Assembly: GCF_015354245.1 (NCBI RefSeq)
Contig: NZ_JADKYZ010000002.1
Location: forward strand, 682,001 to 746,000
Direction: 5' to 3'
Source of the DNA: Diaphorobacter caeni
GTDB taxonomy: Bacteria; Pseudomonadota; Gammaproteobacteria; Burkholderiales; Burkholderiaceae_C
DNA: 64,000 nucleotides
Both the position numbers and the translations under genes were made by a program. How positions within the stretch are numbered: position 1 is the first letter of the stretch; every line of letters begins with the position of its first letter. The notes under the pieces are model-generated. The model saw only the letters and a list, made by a program, of their open reading frames with translations, ran no database searches and was not told where the DNA came from. Below, in pieces: positions 54,235-62,938 of this stretch.

Positions 54235-54702
54235 ATGGGATTGTTTAGTTTCATCAAAGAAGCCGGCGAAAAGCTCTTCGGCGGTTCCTCCGCTCAGGCT
54301 TCCCCCTCCGAAGACCCGAACGCCAAGGCAGCAGCTGCCATCGCAACCTACATCGGCACCCAGAACCTCGGCGTGTCCGACGTGGTCGTCAAGTTCGATG
54401 GCGCCTCCGGTGCCGTGACCGTGAGCGGCGTCGCGCCCACGCAAGCCGCCAAGGAAAAGGTCACTCTGTGCTGCGGCAACGTGGCCAGCGTCCAGTCCGT
54501 GGACAACCAGATGAGCGTGACCAACCCGGAACCCGAAGCCCAGTACCACGACGTGGTGCGCGGCGACACCCTGTCGGCCATCGCCAAGAAGTACTACGGC
54601 GACGCCAACAAGTATCCCGCCATCTTCGAAGCCAACAAGCCGATGCTGTCCAGCCCGGACAAGATCTATCCCGGCCAGAAGCTGCGCATTCCGGCGCTGT
54701 AA
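54235..54702 (+). CDS. kbp: BON-LysM protein, Kbp/YgaU-like
   Basis: 155 residues. N-terminal MGLFSFIKEAGEKLFG is shared with E. coli Kbp (YgaU), a cytoplasmic potassium-binding protein. A BON domain spans about 30-100 (VVVKFDGASGAVTVSGVAPTQAAKEKV). The C-terminal LysM starts at YHDVVRGDTLSAIAKKYYGDANKYPAIFEANKPML and ends at IYPGQKLRIPAL. No signal peptide is visible. CAGGAG precedes the ATG. A strong terminator follows. Confidence 0.92.
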   Translation: MGLFSFIKEAGEKLFGGSSAQASPSEDPNAKAAAAIATYIGTQNLGVSDVVVKFDGASGAVTVSGVAPTQAAKEKVTLCCGNVASVQSVDNQMSVTNPEPEAQYHDVVRGDTLSAIAKKYYGDANKYPAIFEANKPMLSSPDKIYPGQKLRIPAL

Positions 54703-54741
54703 GCGCGGATCGCGCGTGCCCGTCACTGGGCACGTCCAATG

Positions 54742-54777
54742 AAAAAGCCAGAGGCCTCACCGGTCTCTGGCTTTTTT
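54742..54777 (+). terminator. Intrinsic terminator after the BON-LysM gene
   Basis: The stem AAAAGCCAGAG/CTCTGGCTTTT with an 11-base loop is followed by a T-run, 40 bp after the stop codon. Confidence 0.9.
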
Positions 54778-54812
54778 CATTCACTCGTTCATTCGTTCAT
54801 TCATGCTTCATG
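54776..54812 (+). repeat. Short TTCATTCG-type tandem repeat
   Basis: Immediately after the terminator, imperfect units of TTCATTCA/TTCATTCG run for about 30 bases (CATTCACTCG, TTCATTCG, TTCATTCA, TGCTTCA). It is non-coding, and slippage is likely its origin. Confidence 0.6.
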
Positions 54813-54887
54813 ATCGGGAGAAGGGGCTGTGCCTTTTCGTCTTGGATATGCGTAGTCTTGGGTGAGGAGATTTGGTTTTTGTTTCTG

Positions 54888-55413
54888 CTTTTGTTGCGCT
54901 GTTTGAGGGCAGAGGCCGGGAGTTCCGCCCGGCGGCGGAGTAACTTTTTGGTCTTGCCCAAAAAGTCACCAAAAATGCGTTTTTCAATACCCGCGGCAGA
55001 ACTCGCTTTGCGCTGCGCGCGCCGCTCGGGCAACCGCCGCGAGCTAGATGTTCACTCGGAGGTGTGCTCGGCACGTCGCTGCGCTCGTGCCGGGCATCTC
55101 GCGACTTCGCGAGATGTGGGCGCACCAGTGTTGTGCTTTTTTGATTTGCTTGCAGGATCAACCTCGTTCAAAGAACAGTCGGCGTCTGCACCCCAACCCA
55201 ACTCAGCAAGCACCCCGGCACGAGCGAAGCAAAGTGCCGCAACACCTCTTCCAAACTGATTTCCGGCGGTTGTCCGAGCGAAGCGCGCAGCGCGCAGTCG
55301 AGTTCCGCCGGAGGTATTCAAAGCGCGTTTTTGATTACTTTTTGCGCGCAAGCAAAAAGTGATTGCCCCGCCGGGGGCAGTCCCGGCCTCCGTCCTCAAA
55401 CAGAGAGCAAAAG
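54888..55413. repeat. Large non-coding inverted repeat (two copies of one element, opposed)
   Basis: The left arm is about 54888-55096 and the right arm about 55205-55413. Read from outside, both arms share, in order, CTTTTG, a CTGTTTGAGG box, GGAGGCCGGGA or GCAGAGGCCGGGA, a CCCGGCGG block, an ACTTTTT-x-GC-x-AAAAAGT hairpin (54943-54966 and 55337-55360), CAAAAATGCG or CAAAAACGCG, then AATACC, GAACTCG, GCGCGC, CGCTCGG, CAACCGCCG, and GCTCGTGCCGG. The centre (55097-55204) has its own 10-bp stem hairpin at 55095-55116 (CATCTCGCGA/TCGCGAGATG). Long open frames across it are not coherent. It spans most of the 722 bp between the BON-LysM and rhodanese genes. Confidence 0.85.
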
Positions 55414-55424
55414 AAAAAGATAAC

Positions 55425-55859
55425 TCACTGCCTCCAGGGCAAACCACGAAACCGCCACCCCCCCAGCCGATTGCGCTGCCCATTGGCATCCACATCCCCC
55501 TCAAACCCCTCGAGGATGTTGTAAGCCTCCACCCCCAACTCCGCAGCCCGCTTGGCCGCAGCCACAGACCGAACCCCGCTGCGGCACAGCAGCACCGCCT
55601 TGCCGCCGGGCGGCACGGCAGCGCGCAGCTGCTCATCAAACGCCGCGTTCATCGCCATGCCCGGCCACTGCTTCCAGGCCACCGCCACCGCGCCGGGCAC
55701 GTAGCCCACCCATTCGCGCTCGGCATCGGTGCGTACGTCGATGAGGACGGCCTTGCCCTCCTGCACCCATTGCCAGGCAAGTTGCGAGCTGACATCGCCC
55801 GCATAGCCATCGGCGGGCTGGACGGAGTCAGGGACAGAAGAGTTGGGCGTCGTATTCAT
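55425..55859 (-). CDS. Rhodanese-like domain protein
   Basis: Single rhodanese domain, about 144 residues (147 from the ATG at 55868). QLAWQWVQEGKAVLIDVRTDAEREWVGYVPGAVAVAWKQWP near residue 24 is the first block. The active-site loop LLCRSGVRSVAAAKRA has the Cys near residue 91. The GGW at the end is usual. Sulfur carrier or sulfurtransferase activity is likely, partner unknown. The start is not certain and the ribosome binding site is weak. The gene ends next to the inverted repeat. Confidence 0.88.
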   Translation of the reverse strand: MNTTPNSSVPDSVQPADGYAGDVSSQLAWQWVQEGKAVLIDVRTDAEREWVGYVPGAVAVAWKQWPGMAMNAAFDEQLRAAVPPGGKAVLLCRSGVRSVAAAKRAAELGVEAYNILEGFEGDVDANGQRNRLGGWRFRGLPWRQ

Positions 55860-55899
55860 GGCGATCATTCTGTCAGAAGCGCCACCGCTCGGGGCGGCG

Positions 55900-55965
55900 A
55901 TCAGGCTCTCGGGCGCAGCCAAAGACCGCGCGAGTGAGGCGCAAGGCGCCTCAGGGGGGCGTGTC
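55900..55965. repeat. GC-rich intergenic repeat, copy C
   Basis: Upstream of the rhodanese gene, GGCGCAAGGCGCCTCAGGGGGGCGTGTC contains an internal palindrome GGCGC-AAG-GCGCC and the core GCGCCTCAGGGGG, shared with the copies at 19.2 and 28.6 kb. Confidence 0.6.
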
Positions 55966-56965
55966 ACTCCCAGGAAGGAGTCGCTTCTTCCTTGAGGCTG
56001 CGGCGCAGCACCTTGTAGTCGGGCATCACCGTGGCGACCGTTTCCCAGAAGCGTGGCGAGTGGTCCATGACGCGCAAGTGCGAGAGCTCGTGCACGACCA
56101 CGTAGTCGATCACCGAAGGCCTGAAATGCAGCAGCCGCCAGTTCAGGCAGATGGAGCCGTCCGAGCGCGCGCTGCCCCAGCGGGTCTGCGCGCTCGACAG
56201 TCGCAGCCGGGTCCAGCGCACGCCCAGTTGCGGCGCGTAATGGTTGAGGCGCTCGATGAAATGCGCGCGTGCCTGCCTGAGCAGCCAGGCGTGCACCGCG
56301 TCACGGATCTTGGCGGGCTCTGCCGTGCTCGGCAACGCGATATGCAGCTCGCGCGGTGCGCCTGGGTACGGCGCATCGATCAGCGCACCGCCCCGCTCCT
56401 TGAAGCGATGCTCGGCGTCGAGAACGATCCGGAGCGGCTCGCCATACAAGGGGAAAATGCCACCGTTTCGCCAGTCTATGCGCGCGTCCTCGCGCTTTTG
56501 CTGTCGCAGCTGGGCGTCGCCGAGCTTGCGCAGAATCCAGTCCGATTTTTCCTTGAGCGCATCGTCGATGGCCGAGAGCGTCACCCAAGCGGGCGCACGC
56601 ACCGACAGGCCGTCGGCATCGACCACGAAGCCGATGCTGCGACGGCGCACGCGCGTGAGCGCATAGGCCACGCGCGCATTGCCGAGCAGCAGCTCGCGAT
56701 TGGCCTTGGGATGGCGAAACGATGCGGGCTGCAGCACGCGCGAGAGCGGTTCGGGTGCAGGGCTCGCTTCTGTGGATGGGGCTAGGAGTGCGGGTTCGGC
56801 CGAAAACTCGGCCCACAGGTCCTGAGAGTCGTCGTTGGCCTGCTTCAAACGGCGGCTGCGGCCATCGGGCGTGGCGCGCGGCGCGGCGGGTTTCTGAGAG
56901 CCTGTTGTGGGTTCAGGCACCGGCTTGTCGGCATCCTCCGCGATGCCGAACAGCTCGAGCGCCAT
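55964..56965 (-). CDS. YgjP/SprT-type zinc metallopeptidase (M48-like)
   Basis: 333 residues. An N-terminal 90 residues rich in Pro/Ala/Arg (DKPVPEPTTGSQKPAAPRATPDGRSRRLKQ) is probably disordered and unusual. The C-terminal YgjP-like domain has TRLRLSSAQTRWGSARSDGSICLNWRLLHF near residue 240 and the metal motif YVVVHELSHLRVMDHSPRFWE near residue 285 (HELSH, with a downstream His). Zinc-dependent peptidase by family, substrate unknown. It begins about 28 bp after plsC, a GTG start seven codons earlier being possible. Confidence 0.88.
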   Translation of the reverse strand: MALELFGIAEDADKPVPEPTTGSQKPAAPRATPDGRSRRLKQANDDSQDLWAEFSAEPALLAPSTEASPAPEPLSRVLQPASFRHPKANRELLLGNARVAYALTRVRRRSIGFVVDADGLSVRAPAWVTLSAIDDALKEKSDWILRKLGDAQLRQQKREDARIDWRNGGIFPLYGEPLRIVLDAEHRFKERGGALIDAPYPGAPRELHIALPSTAEPAKIRDAVHAWLLRQARAHFIERLNHYAPQLGVRWTRLRLSSAQTRWGSARSDGSICLNWRLLHFRPSVIDYVVVHELSHLRVMDHSPRFWETVATVMPDYKVLRRSLKEEATPSWE

Positions 56966-56993
56966 CTGGATCAAGCCCTGTCCCACGGGTCGC

Positions 56994-57740
56994 TTACTTT
57001 CCGGGCGGATAGGCGTCAGGGTCGAGGCGCCGCATTTCCGCTTCGATCCAGTCCTGCGCGGCCTGCATCAGCTCGTCCTGGTTCTTGCCCTCGGACGGAA
57101 TCTGCGGACCCACCGACACATCGACGATGCCCGGGCGCTTGGTGAACGGCGTCTTGGGCCAGACGCGGGCCGATGTCACGGCGATCGGCACCACCGGCAC
57201 GCCCGCGCTCACGGCCAGACGCGCACCGCCGCTCTTGTACTGCCCGACTTCGCCGCGCGGAATGCGCGTGCCCTCGGGGAACATGATCACCCAGGTGCCT
57301 TGCGACAGCAGCTTGCGGCCTTGCTGGAGCACCTTGGCGAAGGCGCGGCTGCCTTGGCTGCGGTCGATGTGGACCATGTCGAGACTGCCGATGGCCCAGC
57401 CGAAGAACGGGATCTTGAGCAGTTCCTTCTTGAACACGTAGGCCAGCTGGCGCGGCATGATGGCCGGCATCAGAAAGGTCTCATAGGTGGACTGGTGCTT
57501 GCACAGCAGCACCACGCCCGCCTTGGGATCGGTCGGCAGGTTCTCCATGCCGGTCACGCGGTAGCTGATGCCCATCAGAGGACGCGCGCTGTGCACCGAC
57601 ATCGCAAGCCAGGCGCGCGCGATGCGATAGACCGTATCCTGCGACCCACCGAACAAACGCACCACCAGCATCGCCAGCGAATAAGGAATCACGGTGACAC
57701 TCATCCACAGCAGATGAAGAACGGAACGGATGAAAGCCAT
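56994..57740 (-). CDS. plsC: 1-acyl-glycerol-3-phosphate acyltransferase
   Basis: Makes phosphatidic acid from lysophosphatidate at the inner membrane. 248 residues. One helix at the N terminus (MAFIRSVLHLLWMSVTVIPYSLAML). The acyltransferase motif reads LLCKHQSTYETF near residue 79, with Glu in place of the more common Asp of H-x4-D. The second motif, MFPEGTRIPRGE, is near residue 152. The third is SAGVPVVPIAVTS. It is 64 bp after gmhB, within a minus-strand run with glyQS. Confidence 0.92.
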   Translation of the reverse strand: MAFIRSVLHLLWMSVTVIPYSLAMLVVRLFGGSQDTVYRIARAWLAMSVHSARPLMGISYRVTGMENLPTDPKAGVVLLCKHQSTYETFLMPAIMPRQLAYVFKKELLKIPFFGWAIGSLDMVHIDRSQGSRAFAKVLQQGRKLLSQGTWVIMFPEGTRIPRGEVGQYKSGGARLAVSAGVPVVPIAVTSARVWPKTPFTKRPGIVDVSVGPQIPSEGKNQDELMQAAQDWIEAEMRRLDPDAYPPGK

Positions 57741-57804
57741 AGTGTTGAGGAGTGGATGAGTCGGTTGTGTGAATGAAGTCGTTGTCGAATGAATTCGAAG
57801 GCCG

Positions 57805-58383
57805 TCAATGCGCGGCCGCCTTGGCCGCCTGAGCCGCCGCGACGAAGTCCACGAAGGCGTTCAGATCGGCGTGCACATGCGTGCCCTCGGGCCAGGGCGC
57901 GGACAGCGCACCCTTGGACACCTCGAGCTCGGCCGCCGTTCCCGAGCACACCAGATGCAGTTGCGGCACGCCGATGGCCGCCGCCGCCTGCAGGTGCGAC
58001 AGCGTGCTGCCCACCGCCACCATCTCGCTGCGCTCGACGCCGTAGCGGTCGCGGATCTGCTCCATCAGACCGGGTGCGGGCTTGCGGCAGCTGCAGTGCT
58101 CGGCATCCGAATGCGGGCAGAAGAACACCGCGTCAATGCGGCCACCGAGCGCCGACACCTGCTTGAGCAGCCGCCCGTGGATGGCGTTGAGCGCATGCAC
58201 ATCGATCACCCCGCGCCCGAGCCCCGGCTGGTTGGTGGCGATCACCACATGCCAGCCCGCACGCGACAGACGCGCCACGGCTTCGAGCGCACCCGGAATC
58301 GGAACCCATTCGTCGGGAGTGGCGATGTACTCATTGCCCATGGCGTTGAGCGTGCCGTCGCGGTCGAAGATGGCGATTTTCAT
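57805..58383 (-). CDS. gmhB: D-glycero-D-manno-heptose 1,7-bisphosphate phosphatase
   Basis: HAD phosphatase for heptose synthesis in LPS. 192 residues. Motif I DRDGTLNAMGNEY near residue 7 has the nucleophile Asp; TNQPGLGRG near residue 50 is motif II; CRKPAPG near residue 102 and the VGSTLSHLQAAAAIGV block are next. The four-Cys/His zinc loop CPHSDAEHCSCRKP is present. It follows glyS by 71 bp in the same direction and precedes plsC, a common gene order. Confidence 0.95.
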   Translation of the reverse strand: MKIAIFDRDGTLNAMGNEYIATPDEWVPIPGALEAVARLSRAGWHVVIATNQPGLGRGVIDVHALNAIHGRLLKQVSALGGRIDAVFFCPHSDAEHCSCRKPAPGLMEQIRDRYGVERSEMVAVGSTLSHLQAAAAIGVPQLHLVCSGTAAELEVSKGALSAPWPEGTHVHADLNAFVDFVAAAQAAKAAAH

Positions 58384-58454
58384 GACTGGATTATGAAAGC
58401 ATTCGAGAGAAATCCCGCTCTACACGCTCTTGGGTCCCTGACGGCGGTGTCCGC

Positions 58455-60620
58455 TCAAGCCAGACGAGACAGGTCAGCCACGCGGTTCATCGCCACGTGC
58501 AGCGACTTGAGCAGGCCCTGGCGATTCAGACGCACGGCCTCCTCTTCGGCGTTGACCATCACGTCGTCAAAGAACTTGTCCACGGGCGCGCGCAGCGCGG
58601 CCAGCGTCTGCAGGCTGCCGGTGTAGTCGCCGTTGGCGAACTTCTCGTCGGCCACCGGCACCGTCTGCTGCATGGCGGCGTAGAGCGCCTGCTCGGCGGG
58701 TTCCTGGAGCATGGCGGGATTGACGTGCGCGTCCACTTCGCCAGCCTTCTTGAGGATGTTGCCAATGCGCTTGTTGGCGGCGGCGAGCGCGGGCGCTTCG
58801 GGCAGTTCGGCGAACGCGCGCACGGCCTGCAGCGCCTTGGGCATCTCGCCCCATGGCACGTTGGCGGCGATCACCGCATCGGCCTCCTGCGCGCTGTAGC
58901 CCTGCTCGCGCAGGTAGCCCGCAAGGCGCTCGTGGACGAATTCAAGCAGTTGCGCGTTGCTCTTGTCGGCATCGGGCAGCAGCGCGCCGAAGCTCTCCGA
59001 CGCGGCCTTCACGACGCTTGGCAGATCGAGCGGCAATTCCTTTTCGATCAGCATGCGGACCACGCCCAGCGCGTGGCGGCGCAGCGCGAACGGATCACGG
59101 TCGCCGGTCGGCAGATTGCCGATGCCGAACATGCCGACCAGCGTTTCCAGCTTGTCGGCCAGCGCCACGATCACGCCCACGTTCTCGCGCGGCAGTTCGT
59201 CACCCGCGAAACGCGGCTTGTAGTGGTCCTCGATGGCATGCGCCACTTCCACGGCCAGGCCGTCATTGGCCGCGTAGTAGCCGCCCATGATGCCCTGCAG
59301 CTCGGGAAATTCGCCGACCATGTCAGTCACCAGATCGGTCTTGGCGAGCAGCGCGGCGTTGTCCACGCAGTCCATCAGATAGTCGCGCGCAAGCTCGCCT
59401 TCGGCGGAATGCAGCGCGGGGTTCTCCGCGACGATGGCGGTGAACATCTGCGTGGCGATCGCCTTGGCGATGTCGCGCACGCGCTGCGTGCGCTCGCCCT
59501 GCGTGCCGAGCTTGTTGTGGTAGACCACCTTGGAGAGCAGATCGACGCGGCTTGCCAGCGTCTTCTTGCGGTCCTGATCGAAGAAGAATTTCGCATCGGC
59601 CAGACGCGGACGCACCACGCGCTCGTTGCCGCCGGTCACAGCGCTCGCGTCGGCGGGGCTGATGTTGCTGACCACCAGGAACTGGTTGGTCAGCTTGCCT
59701 TCGGCCGAGAGCAGCGGGAAGTATTTCTGGTTGGCCTTCATCGTGAGGATCAGGCATTCCTGCGGCACGTCGAGGAATTCCTTCTCGAACTGGCAGACCA
59801 GCACGTTCGGGCGCTCGACCAGCGCGGTCACTTCGTCGAGCAGCGCCTCGTCCTCGATGGCCTTGACGCCACCGCCCACGCGCTCGGCCGCAGCCTTGAG
59901 CTGGCGGGCGATCTCGTCGCGACGCTCGGTGAAGCTCGCGATCACCGCGCCCTGCTCGCGCAGTTGCTTGGCGTAGTCGTCCGCACTCGCGAACACCACC
60001 GGATCGACGCTCGCTTCAAAGCGATGGCCGTGCGTCGAGTTGCCGGCCATGAGGCCCAGTGCGTTCACCGACAGCAGCACCTCGGTGCCGTGCATGGCGA
60101 CGAGGCCGTGCGCGGGACGCACGAAGTTCACGCTGCTCCAGCCGTCCTGCAACTGATAGCGCATGACCTTGGGGATAGGCAGCTTGGCGATGGCTTCATC
60201 GAGCGCCTTCTGCACACCTTCGGTGAGCTGCGCGCCCTTGGCGGTGCTGTTGTAGAAAAGAATGTCGGCCTTGCCGTCGTTCTGGCGATCCAGCGTGGCG
60301 ACGGCGGATTCGTCGGCACCCAGCGCATTGAGCTTCTTCAGCAGCGCGGGCGTGGCCTTGCCGTCGGCCGTGAGGCCCACGGTCACGGGCATGAGCTTTT
60401 GCGAGACGGCCTTGTCGGCGGCCTGCGGCAGCACTTCGGTGATGTGGGCAGCCAGGCGGCGCGGCGAGGCATATGCCGTCAGGCGCGAGCCGGGCGACGT
60501 GAGGCCCTGGGCCTTGAGCTGCTCGAACATCACGCCCGCAAAGGCGTCGCCGAGCTTCTGCAGCGCCTTGGGAGGCAGCTCTTCCACGAACAGTTCAACA
60601 AGAAGATTCGGAGTGGTCAT
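58455..60620 (-). CDS. glyS: Glycyl-tRNA synthetase beta subunit
   Basis: Beta subunit of tetrameric glycyl-tRNA ligase, 721 residues. LLVELFVEELPPKALQKLGDAF opens the protein; RRLAAHITEVLP and FVRPAHGLVAMHGTEVLL follow; then PQECLILTMKANQKYFPL near residue 280, NERVVRPRLADAKFFFDQDRK near residue 333, and GDRDPFALRRHALGVVRMLIEKELPL near residue 505. The C-terminal part is an anticodon-binding-like helical domain. It overlaps no other real gene; a 1044-codon frame on the other strand is a shadow. The upstream glyQ ends 27 bp away. Confidence 0.97.
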   Translation of the reverse strand: MTTPNLLVELFVEELPPKALQKLGDAFAGVMFEQLKAQGLTSPGSRLTAYASPRRLAAHITEVLPQAADKAVSQKLMPVTVGLTADGKATPALLKKLNALGADESAVATLDRQNDGKADILFYNSTAKGAQLTEGVQKALDEAIAKLPIPKVMRYQLQDGWSSVNFVRPAHGLVAMHGTEVLLSVNALGLMAGNSTHGHRFEASVDPVVFASADDYAKQLREQGAVIASFTERRDEIARQLKAAAERVGGGVKAIEDEALLDEVTALVERPNVLVCQFEKEFLDVPQECLILTMKANQKYFPLLSAEGKLTNQFLVVSNISPADASAVTGGNERVVRPRLADAKFFFDQDRKKTLASRVDLLSKVVYHNKLGTQGERTQRVRDIAKAIATQMFTAIVAENPALHSAEGELARDYLMDCVDNAALLAKTDLVTDMVGEFPELQGIMGGYYAANDGLAVEVAHAIEDHYKPRFAGDELPRENVGVIVALADKLETLVGMFGIGNLPTGDRDPFALRRHALGVVRMLIEKELPLDLPSVVKAASESFGALLPDADKSNAQLLEFVHERLAGYLREQGYSAQEADAVIAANVPWGEMPKALQAVRAFAELPEAPALAAANKRIGNILKKAGEVDAHVNPAMLQEPAEQALYAAMQQTVPVADEKFANGDYTGSLQTLAALRAPVDKFFDDVMVNAEEEAVRLNRQGLLKSLHVAMNRVADLSRLA

Positions 60621-60647
60621 GATCAGTGGTTCTTTCGCTTCTGCGCC

Positions 60648-61607
60648 TCAGGCGGCCTTCTTGTTGTTGTTCTGTTGCTGCTCTGCCTTGGCGAGATCCG
60701 CCAGCACTTCGTCGGCCCATGCCTTGGGCGCCATCGGGAAGCCGAGGCGCGCGCGGCTGTCCAGATAGGCCTTGGCCACGGCGCGCGCCAGGTTGCGGAT
60801 GCGGCCGATGTAGGCGGCGCGCTCGGTCACCGAGATGGCACCGCGTGCGTCCAGCAGATTGAAGGTGTGGGCGGCCTTGAGCACCTGCTCGTAGGCGGGC
60901 AGCGCGAGCTTGGCTTCCATCAGGTGCTGGGCCTGCTTTTCGTAGGCACCGAAGGCGGTGAACAGGAACTCGGCATCGGAATGCTCGAAGTTGTAGGCCG
61001 ACTGTTCGACCTCGTTCTGGTGGAACACGTCGCCGTAGCTGAGCTTGCGGCCATTGCCATCGTCGGTCCAGACCAGGTCGTACATGTTCTCGACGCCCTG
61101 CAGATACATCGCGAGGCGCTCAAGACCATAGGTGATCTCGCCCGTCGCGGGCTTGCAGTCGATGCCGCCGACCTGCTGGAAATAGGTGAACTGCGTCACT
61201 TCCATGCCGTTGAGCCACACCTCCCAGCCAAGGCCCCAGGCGCCCAGCGTCGGATTCTCCCAGTCGTCCTCGACGAAGCGGATGTCGTTCTTCTTGAGAT
61301 CGAAGCCCAGCGCCTCGAGCGAGCCGAGGTACAGCTCCAGAATGTTGTCCGGTGCCGGCTTCAGAACCACCTGGTACTGGTAGTAGTGCTGACCACGGTT
61401 CGGGTTCTCGCCATAGCGGCCGTCCTTGGGGCGGCGGCTGGGCTGCACGTAGGCAGCCTTCCATGGTTCCGGGCCCAGCGCGCGCAGGAAGGTGGCGGTG
61501 TGCGAGGTGCCCGCGCCCACTTCCATGTCATAGGGCTGCAGGAGTGCGCAGCCCTGGTCGGCCCAATACGACTGCAGCTTGAGGATGATTTGTTGGAAGG
61601 TCAGCAT
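60648..61607 (-). CDS. glyQ: Glycyl-tRNA synthetase alpha subunit
   Basis: Alpha subunit, 319 residues. [48 protein letters not shown] opens it; [19 protein letters not shown] near residue 58; [40 protein letters not shown] near residue 140. The C terminus ends in Gln/Asn/Lys-rich [12 protein letters not shown], a variable tail. The start at 61607 is family-consistent; a longer in-frame start at 61676 has no support. Confidence 0.97.
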   Translation of the reverse strand: MLTFQQIILKLQSYWADQGCALLQPYDMEVGAGTSHTATFLRALGPEPWKAAYVQPSRRPKDGRYGENPNRGQHYYQYQVVLKPAPDNILELYLGSLEALGFDLKKNDIRFVEDDWENPTLGAWGLGWEVWLNGMEVTQFTYFQQVGGIDCKPATGEITYGLERLAMYLQGVENMYDLVWTDDGNGRKLSYGDVFHQNEVEQSAYNFEHSDAEFLFTAFGAYEKQAQHLMEAKLALPAYEQVLKAAHTFNLLDARGAISVTERAAYIGRIRNLARAVAKAYLDSRARLGFPMAPKAWADEVLADLAKAEQQQNNNKKAA

Positions 61608-61668
61608 GACTGGTTCTGTCTTGTTCGATGAACGCGTTTTCACGCGTGAACCGAACATTTTAGTTTGC

Positions 61669-61696
61669 ACAAACAAAACGGGGGCCGCAGCCCCCG
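61669..61696 (-). terminator. Intrinsic terminator of fabAB
   Basis: The stem GGGGGC/GCCCCC with a short loop, followed on the minus strand by GTTTTGTTTGT. It lies 22 bp after the fabB stop and separates fabB from glyQ, so glyQ needs its own promoter or readthrough. Confidence 0.85.
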
Positions 61697-61717
61697 AGAA
61701 TCTCGATAGTGACAGTG

Positions 61718-62938
61718 TTACTTGCCGTCCCAGCGGCGCAGCACCAGCGATGCGTTGGTGCCGCCAAAGCCGAAGCTGTTGGACAGCGCCTGACGTACCG
61801 GAGCGTCGCGCGTCACGGTCACGAGCGGCATGCCTTCGGCGGCGGGCTCGAGCGTTTCCACGTTGGCCGAACCGGCGATGAAGCCCTTGTTGAGCATGAT
61901 CAGGCAGTAGATCGCTTCCTGCACGCCGGTCGCGCCCAGCGAGTGGCCGGTCAGCGATTTGGTCGACGAGAACGCGGGAATGTCCGAGCCGAACACCTCG
62001 CGGATCGCGCGCAGCTCGGGCACGTCGCCCACGGGGGTCGATGTGCCGTGCGTGTTGATGTAGTCGATCGGGCCTTCCAGACCTTCGATGGCCTGACGCA
62101 TGCAGGCGATCGCGCCGTCACCGGAGGGAGCGACCATGTCCTCGCCGTCGCTGGTCGCGCCGAAGCCGACCACTTCGCCGAGGATGTTCGCGCCGCGCGC
62201 CAGTGCATGCTCGAGGCTTTCGAGCACCACGGCGCCGCCGCCGCCCGCGATCACGAAACCGTCACGGTTCGCGTCGTAGGCGCGCGAAGCCTTCTCGGGC
62301 GTCGCGTTGTACTTGGCGGACATCGCGCCCATACCGTCGAACAGCAGGGCCATGCCCCAGGACAGCTCTTCGCCGCCGCCCGCGAACATCACGTCCTGCA
62401 TGCCCCAGGCGATCTGCTGGGCAGCCGCGCCGATGCAATGCGCCGAGGTGCTGCAGGCCGAGGTGATCGAGTAGTTGATGCCCTTGATCGCGAAATTCGT
62501 CGACAGGCAGGCGGAGACCGTGGAGCTCATGCAGCGCGTGACCTGATACGGCCCCACGCGGCGGATGCCCTTGCTGCGCAGCGTGTCGGCCGCTTCGATC
62601 TGGTTGGCCGGCGAGCCGCCGCCCGAGCCCATGATCAGGCCGGTGCGCGGGTTCGACACCTGCTCGGGCGTCAGGCCCGACTGGGCAATCGCGTCGGTCA
62701 GCGCGATGTGCGCGTAGGCCGCCGCATCGCCCATGAAACGCAGTTGCTTGCGGTCGATGCGCTCTTCCAGATTGATCTCGGGAATGCCCGCCACCTGACT
62801 GCGCAGGCCCAGCTCGACAAACTCGGGCATGGCCTTGATGCCGGGACGGCTGGCGCGCAGCGAAGCCTCCACCGTGTCCAGGTCGTTGCCGATGCACGAG
62901 ACGATGCCCGCGCCCGTGATCACCACGCGCTTTTTCAT
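61718..62938 (-). CDS. fabB: 3-oxoacyl-ACP synthase I (FabB)
   Basis: Condensing enzyme for unsaturated fatty acid synthesis, 406 residues. [21 protein letters not shown] opens it. The nucleophile Cys is near residue 162 in [13 protein letters not shown]. The His pair is in [13 protein letters not shown]-type [11 protein letters not shown] near residue 296 and [12 protein letters not shown] near residue 331. [12 protein letters not shown] ends the protein. It overlaps fabA by four bases, as in the fabAB pairs of Gammaproteobacteria and some Betaproteobacteria. Confidence 0.95.
   Translation of the reverse strand: MKKRVVITGAGIVSCIGNDLDTVEASLRASRPGIKAMPEFVELGLRSQVAGIPEINLEERIDRKQLRFMGDAAAYAHIALTDAIAQSGLTPEQVSNPRTGLIMGSGGGSPANQIEAADTLRSKGIRRVGPYQVTRCMSSTVSACLSTNFAIKGINYSITSACSTSAHCIGAAAQQIAWGMQDVMFAGGGEELSWGMALLFDGMGAMSAKYNATPEKASRAYDANRDGFVIAGGGGAVVLESLEHALARGANILGEVVGFGATSDGEDMVAPSGDGAIACMRQAIEGLEGPIDYINTHGTSTPVGDVPELRAIREVFGSDIPAFSSTKSLTGHSLGATGVQEAIYCLIMLNKGFIAGSANVETLEPAAEGMPLVTVTRDAPVRQALSNSFGFGGTNASLVLRRWDGK

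Noticed and set aside
54468-55259. A 263-codon frame running from the BON-LysM gene into the repeat
   Set aside because: The first part is an alternate frame of the LysM gene, the rest is inverted-repeat sequence. No homology is apparent.
54888-55413. An insertion sequence or transposon with inverted ends
   Set aside because: No transposase frame lies between the arms, the centre is only about 110 bp, and no clear target duplication was seen; a MITE-like origin remains possible but unproven.
55052-55639. A minus-strand frame crossing the repeat
   Set aside because: Composition follows the repeat and the start of the rhodanese gene in another frame; no domain.
58497-61631. A 1044-codon frame on the plus strand over glyS and glyQ
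   Set aside because: Its translation is rich in His, Arg, Gln and Val, with no domain, and mirrors the opposite-strand genes glyS and glyQ, both with complete family motifs.
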